From contig SFEK01000026.1 of the NCBI GenBank assembly GCA_004557285.1, forward strand, positions 1-19,126: DNA of 19,126 nucleotides, given 5' to 3'. Of this stretch, positions 6,868-15,052 are shown piece after piece. Numbering within the stretch: position 1 is the stretch's first letter; each line of letters starts with the position of its first letter. The notes beneath the pieces were generated by a model that ran no database searches, was not told the DNA's origin, and worked only from the letters and a program-made list of their open reading frames with translations. The stretch comes from Bacteroidales bacterium. GTDB lineage: Bacteria; Bacteroidota; Bacteroidia; Bacteroidales; Bacteroidaceae. The position numbers were made by a program, and so were the translations under genes.

Positions 6868-8718
6868 CTATTCCACCGTAACCGATTTGGCCAGATTGCG
6901 CGGCTGGTCAACATTCAGCCCCTTTTCCACTGCCACATGATAGGCAATGAGCTGCAGGGGGATGACAGAGAGCAGCGGGGCAAGGGCTGACAAGGTGGCA
7001 GGCACCTTGATGACCTCTTCTGCTATCTTGACTACGGTATCATCGCCTTCGGTCACCACGGCAATGATGCGACCGTTGCGGGCCTTGACCTCCTCGATGT
7101 TGCTGATGATTTTCTTATAGAGCTGATGATGGGTGGCAACAAACACCACGGGCATATTCTCGTCGATAAGCGCAATAGGGCCATGCTTCATTTCGGCGGC
7201 GGGATAGCCCTCTGCATGGATATAACTGATCTCCTTCAGTTTCAAAGCACCCTCAAGGGCAACGGGGAAATTGAAGCCGCGCCCCATATACAGGGCGTTG
7301 TCGGCATAGGTCAACGTGCGGGCAATGTCATTGATTTTCTCATCCTCGGCCAATATGCTTTTTATCTTGTCGGGAATGCTGCCCAACTCTACAATCGTTT
7401 CCTCGTACTCTTCCTGACTGATGGTGCCACGCTCATGGGCCAAGGCCAGGGCAAAAAGGGTGAGCACCGTCACCTGTCCGGTAAATGCCTTGGTTGATGC
7501 CACACCAATCTCTGGTCCCACATGAATGTAAATACCTGTATCTGAAGCTCTTGCAATGCTTGAACCTACCACGTTGACAATGCCGAAACAGAGGGCGTTG
7601 TTTTCCTTGGCCAACCGGAATGCAGCCAAAGTGTCGGCAGTCTCTCCACTCTGCGAGATGGCAATGACCACATCGCCGGGCAGAATGACAGGATTGCGAT
7701 AACGGAATTCTGACGCATATTCCACTTCAACAGGCACCTGTGCCCATTGCTCAATGAGTTGCTTGCCGATAAGGGCTGCATGCCACGATGTGCCACATGC
7801 CACGATGACAAACCGCCCGGCATGCACCAGACGCTCACGGTGCAATTCAATGGTGCTGAGCATGATGCGCTTCTCTGACAGCAACAACCGACCACGCATA
7901 CAGTCGGCAATGCATTTGGGCTGGTCGTAAATCTCCTTGAGCATAAAATGCTCGAAGCCACCCTTTTCGAGCGACTCCAGGTCGAGGTCTACTTCCTGCA
8001 CGTCGGGCGTTACATCCTGATTGTCGAGATTGTGTATTTCAACGGGTTGTCCCAATTTGAGCAGAGCCACCTCGTTGTCGTTGAGATACACCATCTGTTT
8101 GGTGTACTTGACAATAGGCAGGGCATCTGAAGCCAAGAAAAATTCACGCTCGTCCTGGCCAATGCCCACCACCAGCGGACTGCTCTTGCGGGCCACTACC
8201 ACCTTGTCGGGGCTATCACGGTCGATAACGGCAATGGCGTATGCACCAACCACCTTGCTCAAGGCCTTGACCACAGAGCCTTCAAGGTCCTTGCCCGTCT
8301 CGGTCTGTATATATTCTACAAGCTGCACCAGCACCTCGGTGTCGGTCTGGCTCTTAAAGCTATATCCCTTGGAAAGAAGAAACTCGCGCAGACTGGCATA
8401 ATTCTCGATGATACCGTTGTGCACCAATGCCAGTCGGCCGCTCTGCGACACATGAGGGTGGGCATTGACAGCCGACGGCTCTCCATGGGTGGCCCAGCGC
8501 GTGTGGGCTATACCCACACAGCCTGAGGTGTCGTGATGCTCCGCCAGTTGCTCCAGATTGGCCACCTTTCCTTTTTCCTTATATACATTGAGCTGCCCAG
8601 CGTTGTTGACAAGAGCCACACCCGCAGAGTCGTAGCCTCGGTACTCCAATTGTTTCAAACCTTGTATCAAGATGGGATAAGCATCTCTATATCCTATGTA
8701 TCCTACTATTCCACACAT
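6868..8718 (-). CDS. glmS: Glutamine-fructose-6-phosphate aminotransferase (isomerizing)
   Basis: A 616-residue enzyme that makes glucosamine-6-phosphate from fructose-6-phosphate and glutamine, the entry step to UDP-GlcNAc for peptidoglycan and lipid A. The start MCGIVGYIG gives the N-terminal nucleophile Cys2 after Met removal. The glutaminase domain includes HTRWATHGEPS and HNGIIENY. Two SIS (sugar isomerase) domains follow, with VACGTSWHAALIGK and ISQSGETADT in the first and AEGYPAAEMKHGP in the second. The C-terminus PRNLAKSVTVE is the conserved GlmS tail that closes the sugar site. The length is typical (about 610). The promoter is about 45 bp upstream; no glmS ribozyme-like leader is apparent in the short 5' region. 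Confidence 0.98.
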   Translation of the reverse strand: MCGIVGYIGYRDAYPILIQGLKQLEYRGYDSAGVALVNNAGQLNVYKEKGKVANLEQLAEHHDTSGCVGIAHTRWATHGEPSAVNAHPHVSQSGRLALVHNGIIENYASLREFLLSKGYSFKSQTDTEVLVQLVEYIQTETGKDLEGSVVKALSKVVGAYAIAVIDRDSPDKVVVARKSSPLVVGIGQDEREFFLASDALPIVKYTKQMVYLNDNEVALLKLGQPVEIHNLDNQDVTPDVQEVDLDLESLEKGGFEHFMLKEIYDQPKCIADCMRGRLLLSEKRIMLSTIELHRERLVHAGRFVIVACGTSWHAALIGKQLIEQWAQVPVEVEYASEFRYRNPVILPGDVVIAISQSGETADTLAAFRLAKENNALCFGIVNVVGSSIARASDTGIYIHVGPEIGVASTKAFTGQVTVLTLFALALAHERGTISQEEYEETIVELGSIPDKIKSILAEDEKINDIARTLTYADNALYMGRGFNFPVALEGALKLKEISYIHAEGYPAAEMKHGPIALIDENMPVVFVATHHQLYKKIISNIEEVKARNGRIIAVVTEGDDTVVKIAEEVIKVPATLSALAPLLSVIPLQLIAYHVAVEKGLNVDQPRNLAKSVTVE

Positions 8719-8761
8719 GTCAAATAATTCTTGATTCTATGAACGTTTATGATATATTTTT

Positions 8762-8770
8762 GCAAAAGTA
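8762..8770 (-). promoter_or_regulatory. -7 element of the glmS-fmt promoter
   Basis: TACTTTTGC on the minus strand matches TAnnTTTGC. A good TTTG is not present 19-20 bp upstream; the region there is AT-rich. The leader to ATG 8718 would be about 35-40 nt. It lies in the 131-bp gap between divergent glmS and tsaC. Confidence 0.55.
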
Positions 8771-8815
8771 ATAAATTAATTTGAAATAAAATTTCGACAT
8801 TATGAGTTTTTTTCA

Positions 8816-8824
8816 TACATTTGC
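8816..8824 (+). promoter_or_regulatory. -7 element of the tsaC-clc-...-cdf operon promoter
   Basis: TACATTTGC on the plus strand matches TAnnTTTGC 25 bp before ATG 8850. The -33 box is weak: TTTC at 8792-8795 with a 20-bp spacer is the best candidate. It is the only promoter-like element I see ahead of the five-gene operon. Confidence 0.5.
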
Positions 8825-8849
8825 ATTTTCATTAGCATCATCATAAGAA

Positions 8850-9419
8850 ATGAACGTACAAGAAGACATCAAAAACGCCGTTGAAACCCTTCGCAAGGGC
8901 GGCATTATCATATATCCCACGGACACGGTTTGGGGCATCGGCTGCGATGCCACCAACGAGGAGGCCGTGAGGCGTGTGTACAGCATCAAGCAGCGCAGCG
9001 ACTCCAAGGCGATGATTTGCCTGACCGACTCTGCCGACAGATTGCAACGCTATGTGCGCAACGTGCCTGAAGTGGCATGGCAGATAGCCGAACTGGCCGT
9101 GAAACCTACCACCGTAATATTCAACCAAGGGGTGAACCTTGCCCCCAGCCTTCTGGCCGAAGACGGCAGCGTGGGCATGCGCATCACCAACGAAGCTTTC
9201 TCCAAGGAGTTGTGCTACCGTTTCCAGAAACCCATCGTTTCGACAAGTGTCAACATCAGCGGACAACCTGCCGCACAGAATTTCTGCGACATTTCAGAAC
9301 AACTGCTCCAAGCCGCCGATTATGTATGTTTCAGCCGCCGACAGGAGAAGAAACCTCACACGCCGTCGAGCATCATCAAGATAGGAAAAGGCGGTGAAGT
9401 GGAGATTGTCAGAAGATAA
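8850..9419 (+). CDS. tsaC: L-threonylcarbamoyladenylate synthase (TsaC/Sua5/YrdC family)
   Basis: A 189-residue cytosolic enzyme that makes threonylcarbamoyl-AMP from threonine, bicarbonate and ATP, the first step of t6A modification at position 37 of ANN-decoding tRNAs. It has GGIIIYPTDTVWGIGCDA (17-34), KQRSDSKAM (47-55, the KxR-S-K substrate site), KPTTVIF and VSTSVNISGQPA (the conserved ST.SAN.SG-type motif). The length equals the short TsaC form without the C-terminal Sua5 domain. It starts the (+) operon and is followed by the ClC gene after 11 bp. Another YrdC-domain protein with a different role is unlikely given the complete set of motifs. Confidence 0.95.
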   Translation: MNVQEDIKNAVETLRKGGIIIYPTDTVWGIGCDATNEEAVRRVYSIKQRSDSKAMICLTDSADRLQRYVRNVPEVAWQIAELAVKPTTVIFNQGVNLAPSLLAEDGSVGMRITNEAFSKELCYRFQKPIVSTSVNISGQPAAQNFCDISEQLLQAADYVCFSRRQEKKPHTPSSIIKIGKGGEVEIVRR

Positions 9420-9430
9420 AGGGCAACGTC

Positions 9431-11224
9431 ATGAATGCACAACAACACACCATGATGCAAAAAGTCATCCGGTGGCGCGAACAATACATCAACGACCGCC
9501 AGTTCGTACTTTTGCTCAGTTTCCTCGTAGGACTCTTCGCGGCAGTGGCAGCTTTCATCCTGCACTGGATCATCAAAGAAATCGTGACACTGCTCACCTC
9601 CGGATTCTACATCAACACCTTCAACTGGATGTACTTGGTATATCCTGTCATCGGTATTTACCTCACCTCGCTTTTTGTGAGATATATCGTGAAGGATGAA
9701 ATCAGCCACGGTATCACACGAATACTCTATGCCATCAGCAGCAAGAGAAGCCGGCTGAGGGGACACAACTGTTGGAGTTCGGTGATTGCCTCTGCCATCA
9801 CCATCGGTTTCGGTGGCAGTGTGGGAGCCGAGGCCCCTATCGTGCTCACAGGTTCGGCCATCGGCAGCAATCTGGGACAATTGTTCAAACTCGACAACAA
9901 AACGCTGATGCTGCTGGTGGGATGTGGTGCGGCTGCTGCCATAGCAGGAATATTCAAGGCACCCATCGCCGGACTGGTGTTCACGCTTGAGGTGCTGATG
10001 ATCGACTTGACCATGGCCTCGCTGTTGCCCATCCTCATATCCAGCGTTACAGCCACCTGTTTTACCTATATATTCACGGGAAGCGACTCGCTGTTTACTT
10101 TTACCCTTGACAGCAACTGGACGGTGGAACGTGTACCTGCCAATATTCTCTTAGGAGTCTTCGGTGGATTCATGAGTCTGTATTTCATCCGCACCATGAG
10201 TTTCTGTGAGGGACTGTTTGCCAAACTCAACGACAAACCGCTGGCCAAGCTTGCCCTCGGCGCACTCATCCTCAGTCCGCTGATTTTTCTTCTCCCTTCG
10301 CTCTACGGCGAGGGCTATTCGAGCATCAACATCCTGCTCAGCGGAAAGACAGAGCAACAATGGGAAACCATCATGAACAATTCGCCCTTTGCCGGCAACG
10401 CACAGATGCTGCTGCCCTATATCGGACTGGTGCTGCTCTCCAAGGTGTTTGCCACCTCAGCCACCAACGGTGGTGGAGGATGTGGCGGAACATTCGCTCC
10501 CTCATTGTTTATCGGTGCCTTCAGCGGTTTCTTCTTTTCGCGACTGTGGAACATGTATCAAATAGGTGTGCCCGTGCCCGAAAAGAATTTCTCGCTGCTT
10601 GGCATGGCGGCAGTGATGGCAGGCGTGATGCACGCACCACTGACGGGCATCTTCCTCATTGCAGAAATCACCGGTGGCTATGACATGTTCATTCCGCTGA
10701 TGATTGTCAGCATCTGCGCCTACCTCACCATCATCATCTTCGAACCACACAGCATATATGGTATGCGCCTGGCACGACAGGGAAAACTCATCACTCACCA
10801 TACCGACCATGCCATCCTGACACTGATGAGTCTGGACAGTGTCATCGACAAGCACTACACGGCAGTGAGCCCCGACCGCGACTTGGCCTCGCTGGTACAT
10901 GCCATCAGCAAAAGCCACACCGACCTGCTGCCCGTGCTGGATGATGCCGGACATCTGCTGGGTGAAATTGACATCACAAAACTCAGGCACATCGTATTCC
11001 GCACAGAATTGTACCACCATTTCCATGTAAGGCAGCTCATGTCGCAGCCTCCCTGCACATTATCAGTGAACGACCCTATGGAAGAGGTCATGAAACGATT
11101 TGACAACAGTTCGGCCACCATGCTGCCTGTGCTCGACAACGACGGACACCTCAGAGGATATGTAACACGCAACCACCTCTATACCATGTACAGGAAAATG
11201 GTGGCAGACATGTCGGCTGAATGA
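9431..11224 (+). CDS. ClC-family chloride channel/transporter with two CBS domains
   Basis: A 597-residue inner-membrane protein. Residues about 20-445 carry the many helices of the ClC fold. The anion-pathway motif GSVGAEAPIVLTG has E134 at the position of the external gating glutamate (the family form is G-x-E-G/A-P), and GGGGCGGTFAPSLFIGA at 347-363 corresponds to the GxFxP filter. Residues about 470-525 and 535-590 form two CBS domains (LLPVLDDAGHLLGEID and MLPVLDNDGHLRGYVT), probable adenine-nucleotide sensors. Whether it is a channel or a Cl-/H+ exchanger cannot be decided from this reading. It is packed between tsaC (11 bp) and the large multidomain gene (20 bp). Confidence 0.95.
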   Translation: MNAQQHTMMQKVIRWREQYINDRQFVLLLSFLVGLFAAVAAFILHWIIKEIVTLLTSGFYINTFNWMYLVYPVIGIYLTSLFVRYIVKDEISHGITRILYAISSKRSRLRGHNCWSSVIASAITIGFGGSVGAEAPIVLTGSAIGSNLGQLFKLDNKTLMLLVGCGAAAAIAGIFKAPIAGLVFTLEVLMIDLTMASLLPILISSVTATCFTYIFTGSDSLFTFTLDSNWTVERVPANILLGVFGGFMSLYFIRTMSFCEGLFAKLNDKPLAKLALGALILSPLIFLLPSLYGEGYSSINILLSGKTEQQWETIMNNSPFAGNAQMLLPYIGLVLLSKVFATSATNGGGGCGGTFAPSLFIGAFSGFFFSRLWNMYQIGVPVPEKNFSLLGMAAVMAGVMHAPLTGIFLIAEITGGYDMFIPLMIVSICAYLTIIIFEPHSIYGMRLARQGKLITHHTDHAILTLMSLDSVIDKHYTAVSPDRDLASLVHAISKSHTDLLPVLDDAGHLLGEIDITKLRHIVFRTELYHHFHVRQLMSQPPCTLSVNDPMEEVMKRFDNSSATMLPVLDNDGHLRGYVTRNHLYTMYRKMVADMSAE

Positions 11225-11244
11225 TTAATGATAAATGAAAAATT

Positions 11245-14200
11245 ATGAAAGGAACCATAGATTGCTTCCTGCCTTATAACGGCATTGAAGACATTAGCGA
11301 AACATTGCAACAAGTAAAGGGCAGCCGTATGGTAAGCCATATATATCTGCTTACCCCAGAAGGAACAGAAGCCACCAATGAAGAATTAACCGGCTCTGCC
11401 TATATTCCCATTGAAGTGAAAGGACTCAAGTCGGCCGAAACCATGCGTGGTATCTGTAGCCGATGCACGGCCGACTACGCCTTGCTCTTCTTGACAGACA
11501 AAAACATCGTGTTGGGTCAATATGCCATATTGCGCATGGTGAGGGCCATCGCCGAAACCGAAGCCGCCATGGTGTATGCCGACCGATGGTGCAACGACAA
11601 CGGTCAACCTTCGCCCCACCCCACCATCGACTGGCAAGAGGGAAGCCTGAGAGACGACTTCGACTTTGGAAGTGTGGTGATGGTCAGGGGAAGCCTGCTC
11701 CGCACATTTGCCGAAGAGCGGCAACACTCCACATTCAGCTATGCCGGATGGTACGAACTGTGGCTCTATCTGTGCAGGCACGGAAAGATGTTCCATATCA
11801 ACGAAATGCTATACACCGAACAGCTGACTGACAAGAGAGCAAGCGGCGACAGGCAGTTTGACTATGTAAACCCCGCCAACAAAGAGGTGCAGCGAGAAAT
11901 GGAAAAGGCTGTCACTGAGCATCTGGCCACCATAGGGGCTTTGGTGGATACTGCCACCTACAACACTCCCGACTTCAATGAACAGGATTTCGACTATGAG
12001 GCATCAGTGGTCATCCCCGTCAGAAACCGTGTGAAAACCATTGCTGACGCCGTGGACAGTGCCCTGGCACAAAAGGCTCCTTTCAAGTTTAACGTCATCG
12101 TGGTGGACAACCACTCTACCGACGGCACCACACAACTGCTTGCCGAATATGCACAGCACGAACAACGACTGATACACATCATACCCGAACGCCACGACCT
12201 TGGCATAGGGGGATGCTGGAACGTGGCCATCGACGATGAAAGATGCGGACGATTTGCCGTGCAGCTCGACAGCGACGACCTCTATTCGTCGCCACAGACG
12301 CTCCAGAGCATCGTCAAGGCGTTCTATGAGCAACATGCCGCCATGGTGGTGGGCAGTTACCGCATTTGCGACTTCAAGCTGAACACACTGCCGCCAGGAC
12401 TCATCAGCCACGACGAATGGACCGATGACAACGGTTGCAACAATGCGCTGCGCATCAACGGACTGGGAGCACCAAGGGCATTCTTCACCCCCTTGCTCAG
12501 ACAAATACGTTTTCCCAACACCAGCTATGGAGAAGACTATGCCGTGGGACTGGCTTTCTCAAGAAGATACCGCATTGGACGCATATTCACCGAGTTGTAT
12601 CTCTGCCGACGATGGGAAGGCAACAGCGACGCCGCACTGAGCACGGAAAAGGTGAATGCCAACAATCTCTACAAAGACAAGCTGCGCACCATGGAACTGA
12701 TGGCGCGACAGCAAATGGCAGCCGGCAAGGGAGACATCATGGCAGACAGTACACTGCTGAGATTCTTCAACCGGCAGATGGAACTGTGGGAAATGGCACG
12801 ACACAACTACCGTGACCTGCAAGGAGCCAGACGCAGAGAGGTGGAAGTGGGCACGTTGCGCATCGCGCTGCAATATAATCCAGCACGGATTGTATCTACA
12901 GGAGCCAACATCAGCAAGGAGGCCTTGGCCAAACGGCCATGTTTCCTGTGCGGCGAAAACCGCCCTAAGGAACAAATCACCAAACATCTGGACAGGAGGT
13001 TTGAACTGCTGGTCAATCCTTTCCCTATTCTGCCTCACCACTTCACCATCCCCACCCGTGAGCATACACCGCAAAACATCGACTGCTGTTACCATGAAAT
13101 ACAGCAACTGCTGAAAATGCACAACGACCTCACCGTGTTCTACAACGGGCCTCATTGTGGAGCCTCGGCACCCGACCATGCACATCTGCAAGCGGGCACT
13201 TCGGGCATCGTAGCCTTGCAGGCGGCCTGGCCAAGACTGCAACGCAGCCTGCAGACCATCTACAGCACAGGAAGCGAGGGGGAGGATATATCCATCATTA
13301 CCGAATGGCCTTGCCCCGCCCTGCTCATCAGAAGCAAGAAAGCCACAACGGGCGAACTGCTCATGAAGCGCATCGTGCGTGCACTGCCTGTACCCCAAGG
13401 GCACAGCGAACCCATGTTCAACCTGCTCTGCTGGCAGCAGGAAGACACCTGCCACACGGTGGTATTCCCCAGAGCCAAGCATCGCCCCGACTGCTATTAT
13501 GCTGAAGGCGGAAACAAACGCATGGTTAGTCCGGGCGCACTCGACATGGCAGGACTCATCATCACACCAAGAGAAGAAGACTTTGAACAACTCACGGCCA
13601 AAGACATCGTTGTCATGCTGCGTGAGGTGTCGCTTGGTGAGGAGGAGATGAAACAGGTCATCGCACACATCAATAACGCCAACGATGAAACAGCATTATG
13701 TATGACAAACGCTTCGTGCTCGTTCCATGAACCCGACGTGCAGGTGGGCATACTGAGCGGAGAGGAAATACATTTTGCCCTCAACGGGAAATATATGGCC
13801 AAGGGCAACGCCGCAAGCGGACCACAGACCGTAACATTCTCCGAGGGAGGACTGTCGTGGGGCGGCAACCTCTATCGTGAGCTCACCTTCACTCCATGCA
13901 GCAAAGAAGCATCATTCTCGCTGCACAATGTGACCATAGGAGTGAATTTCCACTGGCAACGACAGGAGACACAGACGTTCCTCGGTACATTGAAACTGGT
14001 GGTAGAGGCCGGAAAAATAATCGCCATCAACATATTGCCCGTGGAAAGTTATCTTGTCAGCGTGATTTCAAGCGAAATGAAAGCCACCTCTTCACTCGAA
14101 TTTCTCAAGGCACATGCCGTCATCTCGCGCAGTTGGCTGTTGGCACAGATAGAAAAGCGCAGGCACCAAGAAACGGGAGGTAACGGATTCTTCTCGTTCA

Positions 14201-15030
14201 TCAAAAAAGACGACGAGCTCATCAGATGGTACGACCGCGACGACCATACCATATTTGATGTATGCGCCGACGACCACTGCCAGCGTTACCAAGGCATCAC
14301 CAAGGCCACCAACAAACATGTGGAACAGGCTGTTCACGACACCAAGGGGCGCATATTGACTCACCATGGGGAAATATGTGATGCTCGTTTCAGCAAATGC
14401 TGTGGAGGGGCCACCGAGGAATTCCAATATTGCTGGGACAATAACCCAAGACCTTATCTTGTAAGTGTGAACGACAGTGATGGACAGTCTTTGCCTGACC
14501 TTAGCGTGGAAGAAAATGCCGAGCGATGGATAAGAACATCGCCCAAGGCTTTCTGCAATACCAACGACCGCAGGATTCTATCGCAGGTGCTCAACGACTA
14601 CGACCAGGAAACAGCCGACTTCTTCCGGTGGAAAGTGGAATATACCCAGGATCAACTGAAACAGCTCATCAGCGAAAACATGAAAATTGACCTGGGAGAC
14701 ATTCTCGACCTCGTTCCCATAGCCCGTGGAAAAAGCGGAAGAATATGGAAACTGAAAATCGTGGGCACCAAGGGAACATTTGTCATCGGCAAAGAACTGG
14801 AAATCAGGCGTACACTGAGCGCTTCCCACCTCTATAGCAGTGCCTTCGTAGTGGATAAGGACATGCTGAAGGAGGGCATTCCACAACGGTTTATCCTCAC
14901 AGGTGCCGGATGGGGACACGGCGTGGGGCTCTGCCAGATAGGTGCTGCCGTGATGGGCGAACAGGGCTACAGCTACGACAGCATATTGCTCCACTACTAC
15001 CGCGATGCGGAAATCAGAAAGATATATTAA
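11245..15030 (+). CDS. Multidomain fusion: GT-A-like + GT2 glycosyltransferase + DUF4922 (Ap4A-phosphorylase-like) + SpoIID/LytB
   Basis: A 1261-residue protein with four regions in one open frame. Residues 1-235 look like a degenerate GT-A fold (ADYALLFLTDKN at 78-87, AAMVYADRW at 107-115). Residues about 250-465 are a family-2 glycosyltransferase: VVIPVRNR (255-262), VVDNHSTDG (286-294), LDSDD as DxD-type metal site (341-345), GEDYA (429-433) and RRWEGNSDA (about 455-463). Residues about 535-825 are DUF4922, with CFLC (566-569), LPHHFTIPTREH and the HIT-like PDHAHLQ (643-649). Residues about 830-1261 are SpoIID/LytB: PVESYLVSVISSEM with E944 as the likely catalytic glutamate, LKAHAVISRSWL, CCGGATEEF (1052-1060) and GWGHGVGLCQ (1222-1231). 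No signal peptide or membrane helix is visible. AmpG follows 22 bp downstream. Domain calls are firm; the joint function is unknown and probably concerns peptidoglycan fragments. Confidence 0.9.
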   Translation: MKGTIDCFLPYNGIEDISETLQQVKGSRMVSHIYLLTPEGTEATNEELTGSAYIPIEVKGLKSAETMRGICSRCTADYALLFLTDKNIVLGQYAILRMVRAIAETEAAMVYADRWCNDNGQPSPHPTIDWQEGSLRDDFDFGSVVMVRGSLLRTFAEERQHSTFSYAGWYELWLYLCRHGKMFHINEMLYTEQLTDKRASGDRQFDYVNPANKEVQREMEKAVTEHLATIGALVDTATYNTPDFNEQDFDYEASVVIPVRNRVKTIADAVDSALAQKAPFKFNVIVVDNHSTDGTTQLLAEYAQHEQRLIHIIPERHDLGIGGCWNVAIDDERCGRFAVQLDSDDLYSSPQTLQSIVKAFYEQHAAMVVGSYRICDFKLNTLPPGLISHDEWTDDNGCNNALRINGLGAPRAFFTPLLRQIRFPNTSYGEDYAVGLAFSRRYRIGRIFTELYLCRRWEGNSDAALSTEKVNANNLYKDKLRTMELMARQQMAAGKGDIMADSTLLRFFNRQMELWEMARHNYRDLQGARRREVEVGTLRIALQYNPARIVSTGANISKEALAKRPCFLCGENRPKEQITKHLDRRFELLVNPFPILPHHFTIPTREHTPQNIDCCYHEIQQLLKMHNDLTVFYNGPHCGASAPDHAHLQAGTSGIVALQAAWPRLQRSLQTIYSTGSEGEDISIITEWPCPALLIRSKKATTGELLMKRIVRALPVPQGHSEPMFNLLCWQQEDTCHTVVFPRAKHRPDCYYAEGGNKRMVSPGALDMAGLIITPREEDFEQLTAKDIVVMLREVSLGEEEMKQVIAHINNANDETALCMTNASCSFHEPDVQVGILSGEEIHFALNGKYMAKGNAASGPQTVTFSEGGLSWGGNLYRELTFTPCSKEASFSLHNVTIGVNFHWQRQETQTFLGTLKLVVEAGKIIAINILPVESYLVSVISSEMKATSSLEFLKAHAVISRSWLLAQIEKRRHQETGGNGFFSFIKKDDELIRWYDRDDHTIFDVCADDHCQRYQGITKATNKHVEQAVHDTKGRILTHHGEICDARFSKCCGGATEEFQYCWDNNPRPYLVSVNDSDGQSLPDLSVEENAERWIRTSPKAFCNTNDRRILSQVLNDYDQETADFFRWKVEYTQDQLKQLISENMKIDLGDILDLVPIARGKSGRIWKLKIVGTKGTFVIGKELEIRRTLSASHLYSSAFVVDKDMLKEGIPQRFILTGAGWGHGVGLCQIGAAVMGEQGYSYDSILLHYYRDAEIRKIY

Positions 15031-15052
15031 AAGCATATTCATTATACGACTC

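Noticed and set aside
8719..8849. glmS ribozyme/riboswitch in the glmS leader
   Set aside because: The leader between the -7 element and ATG 8718 is only about 40 nt and AT-rich, too short for that ribozyme, which is also a feature of Firmicutes-type bacteria.
13735..15030. SpoIID as evidence of sporulation
   Set aside because: SpoIID/LytB domains occur widely outside spore formers, and nothing else in the window relates to sporulation.
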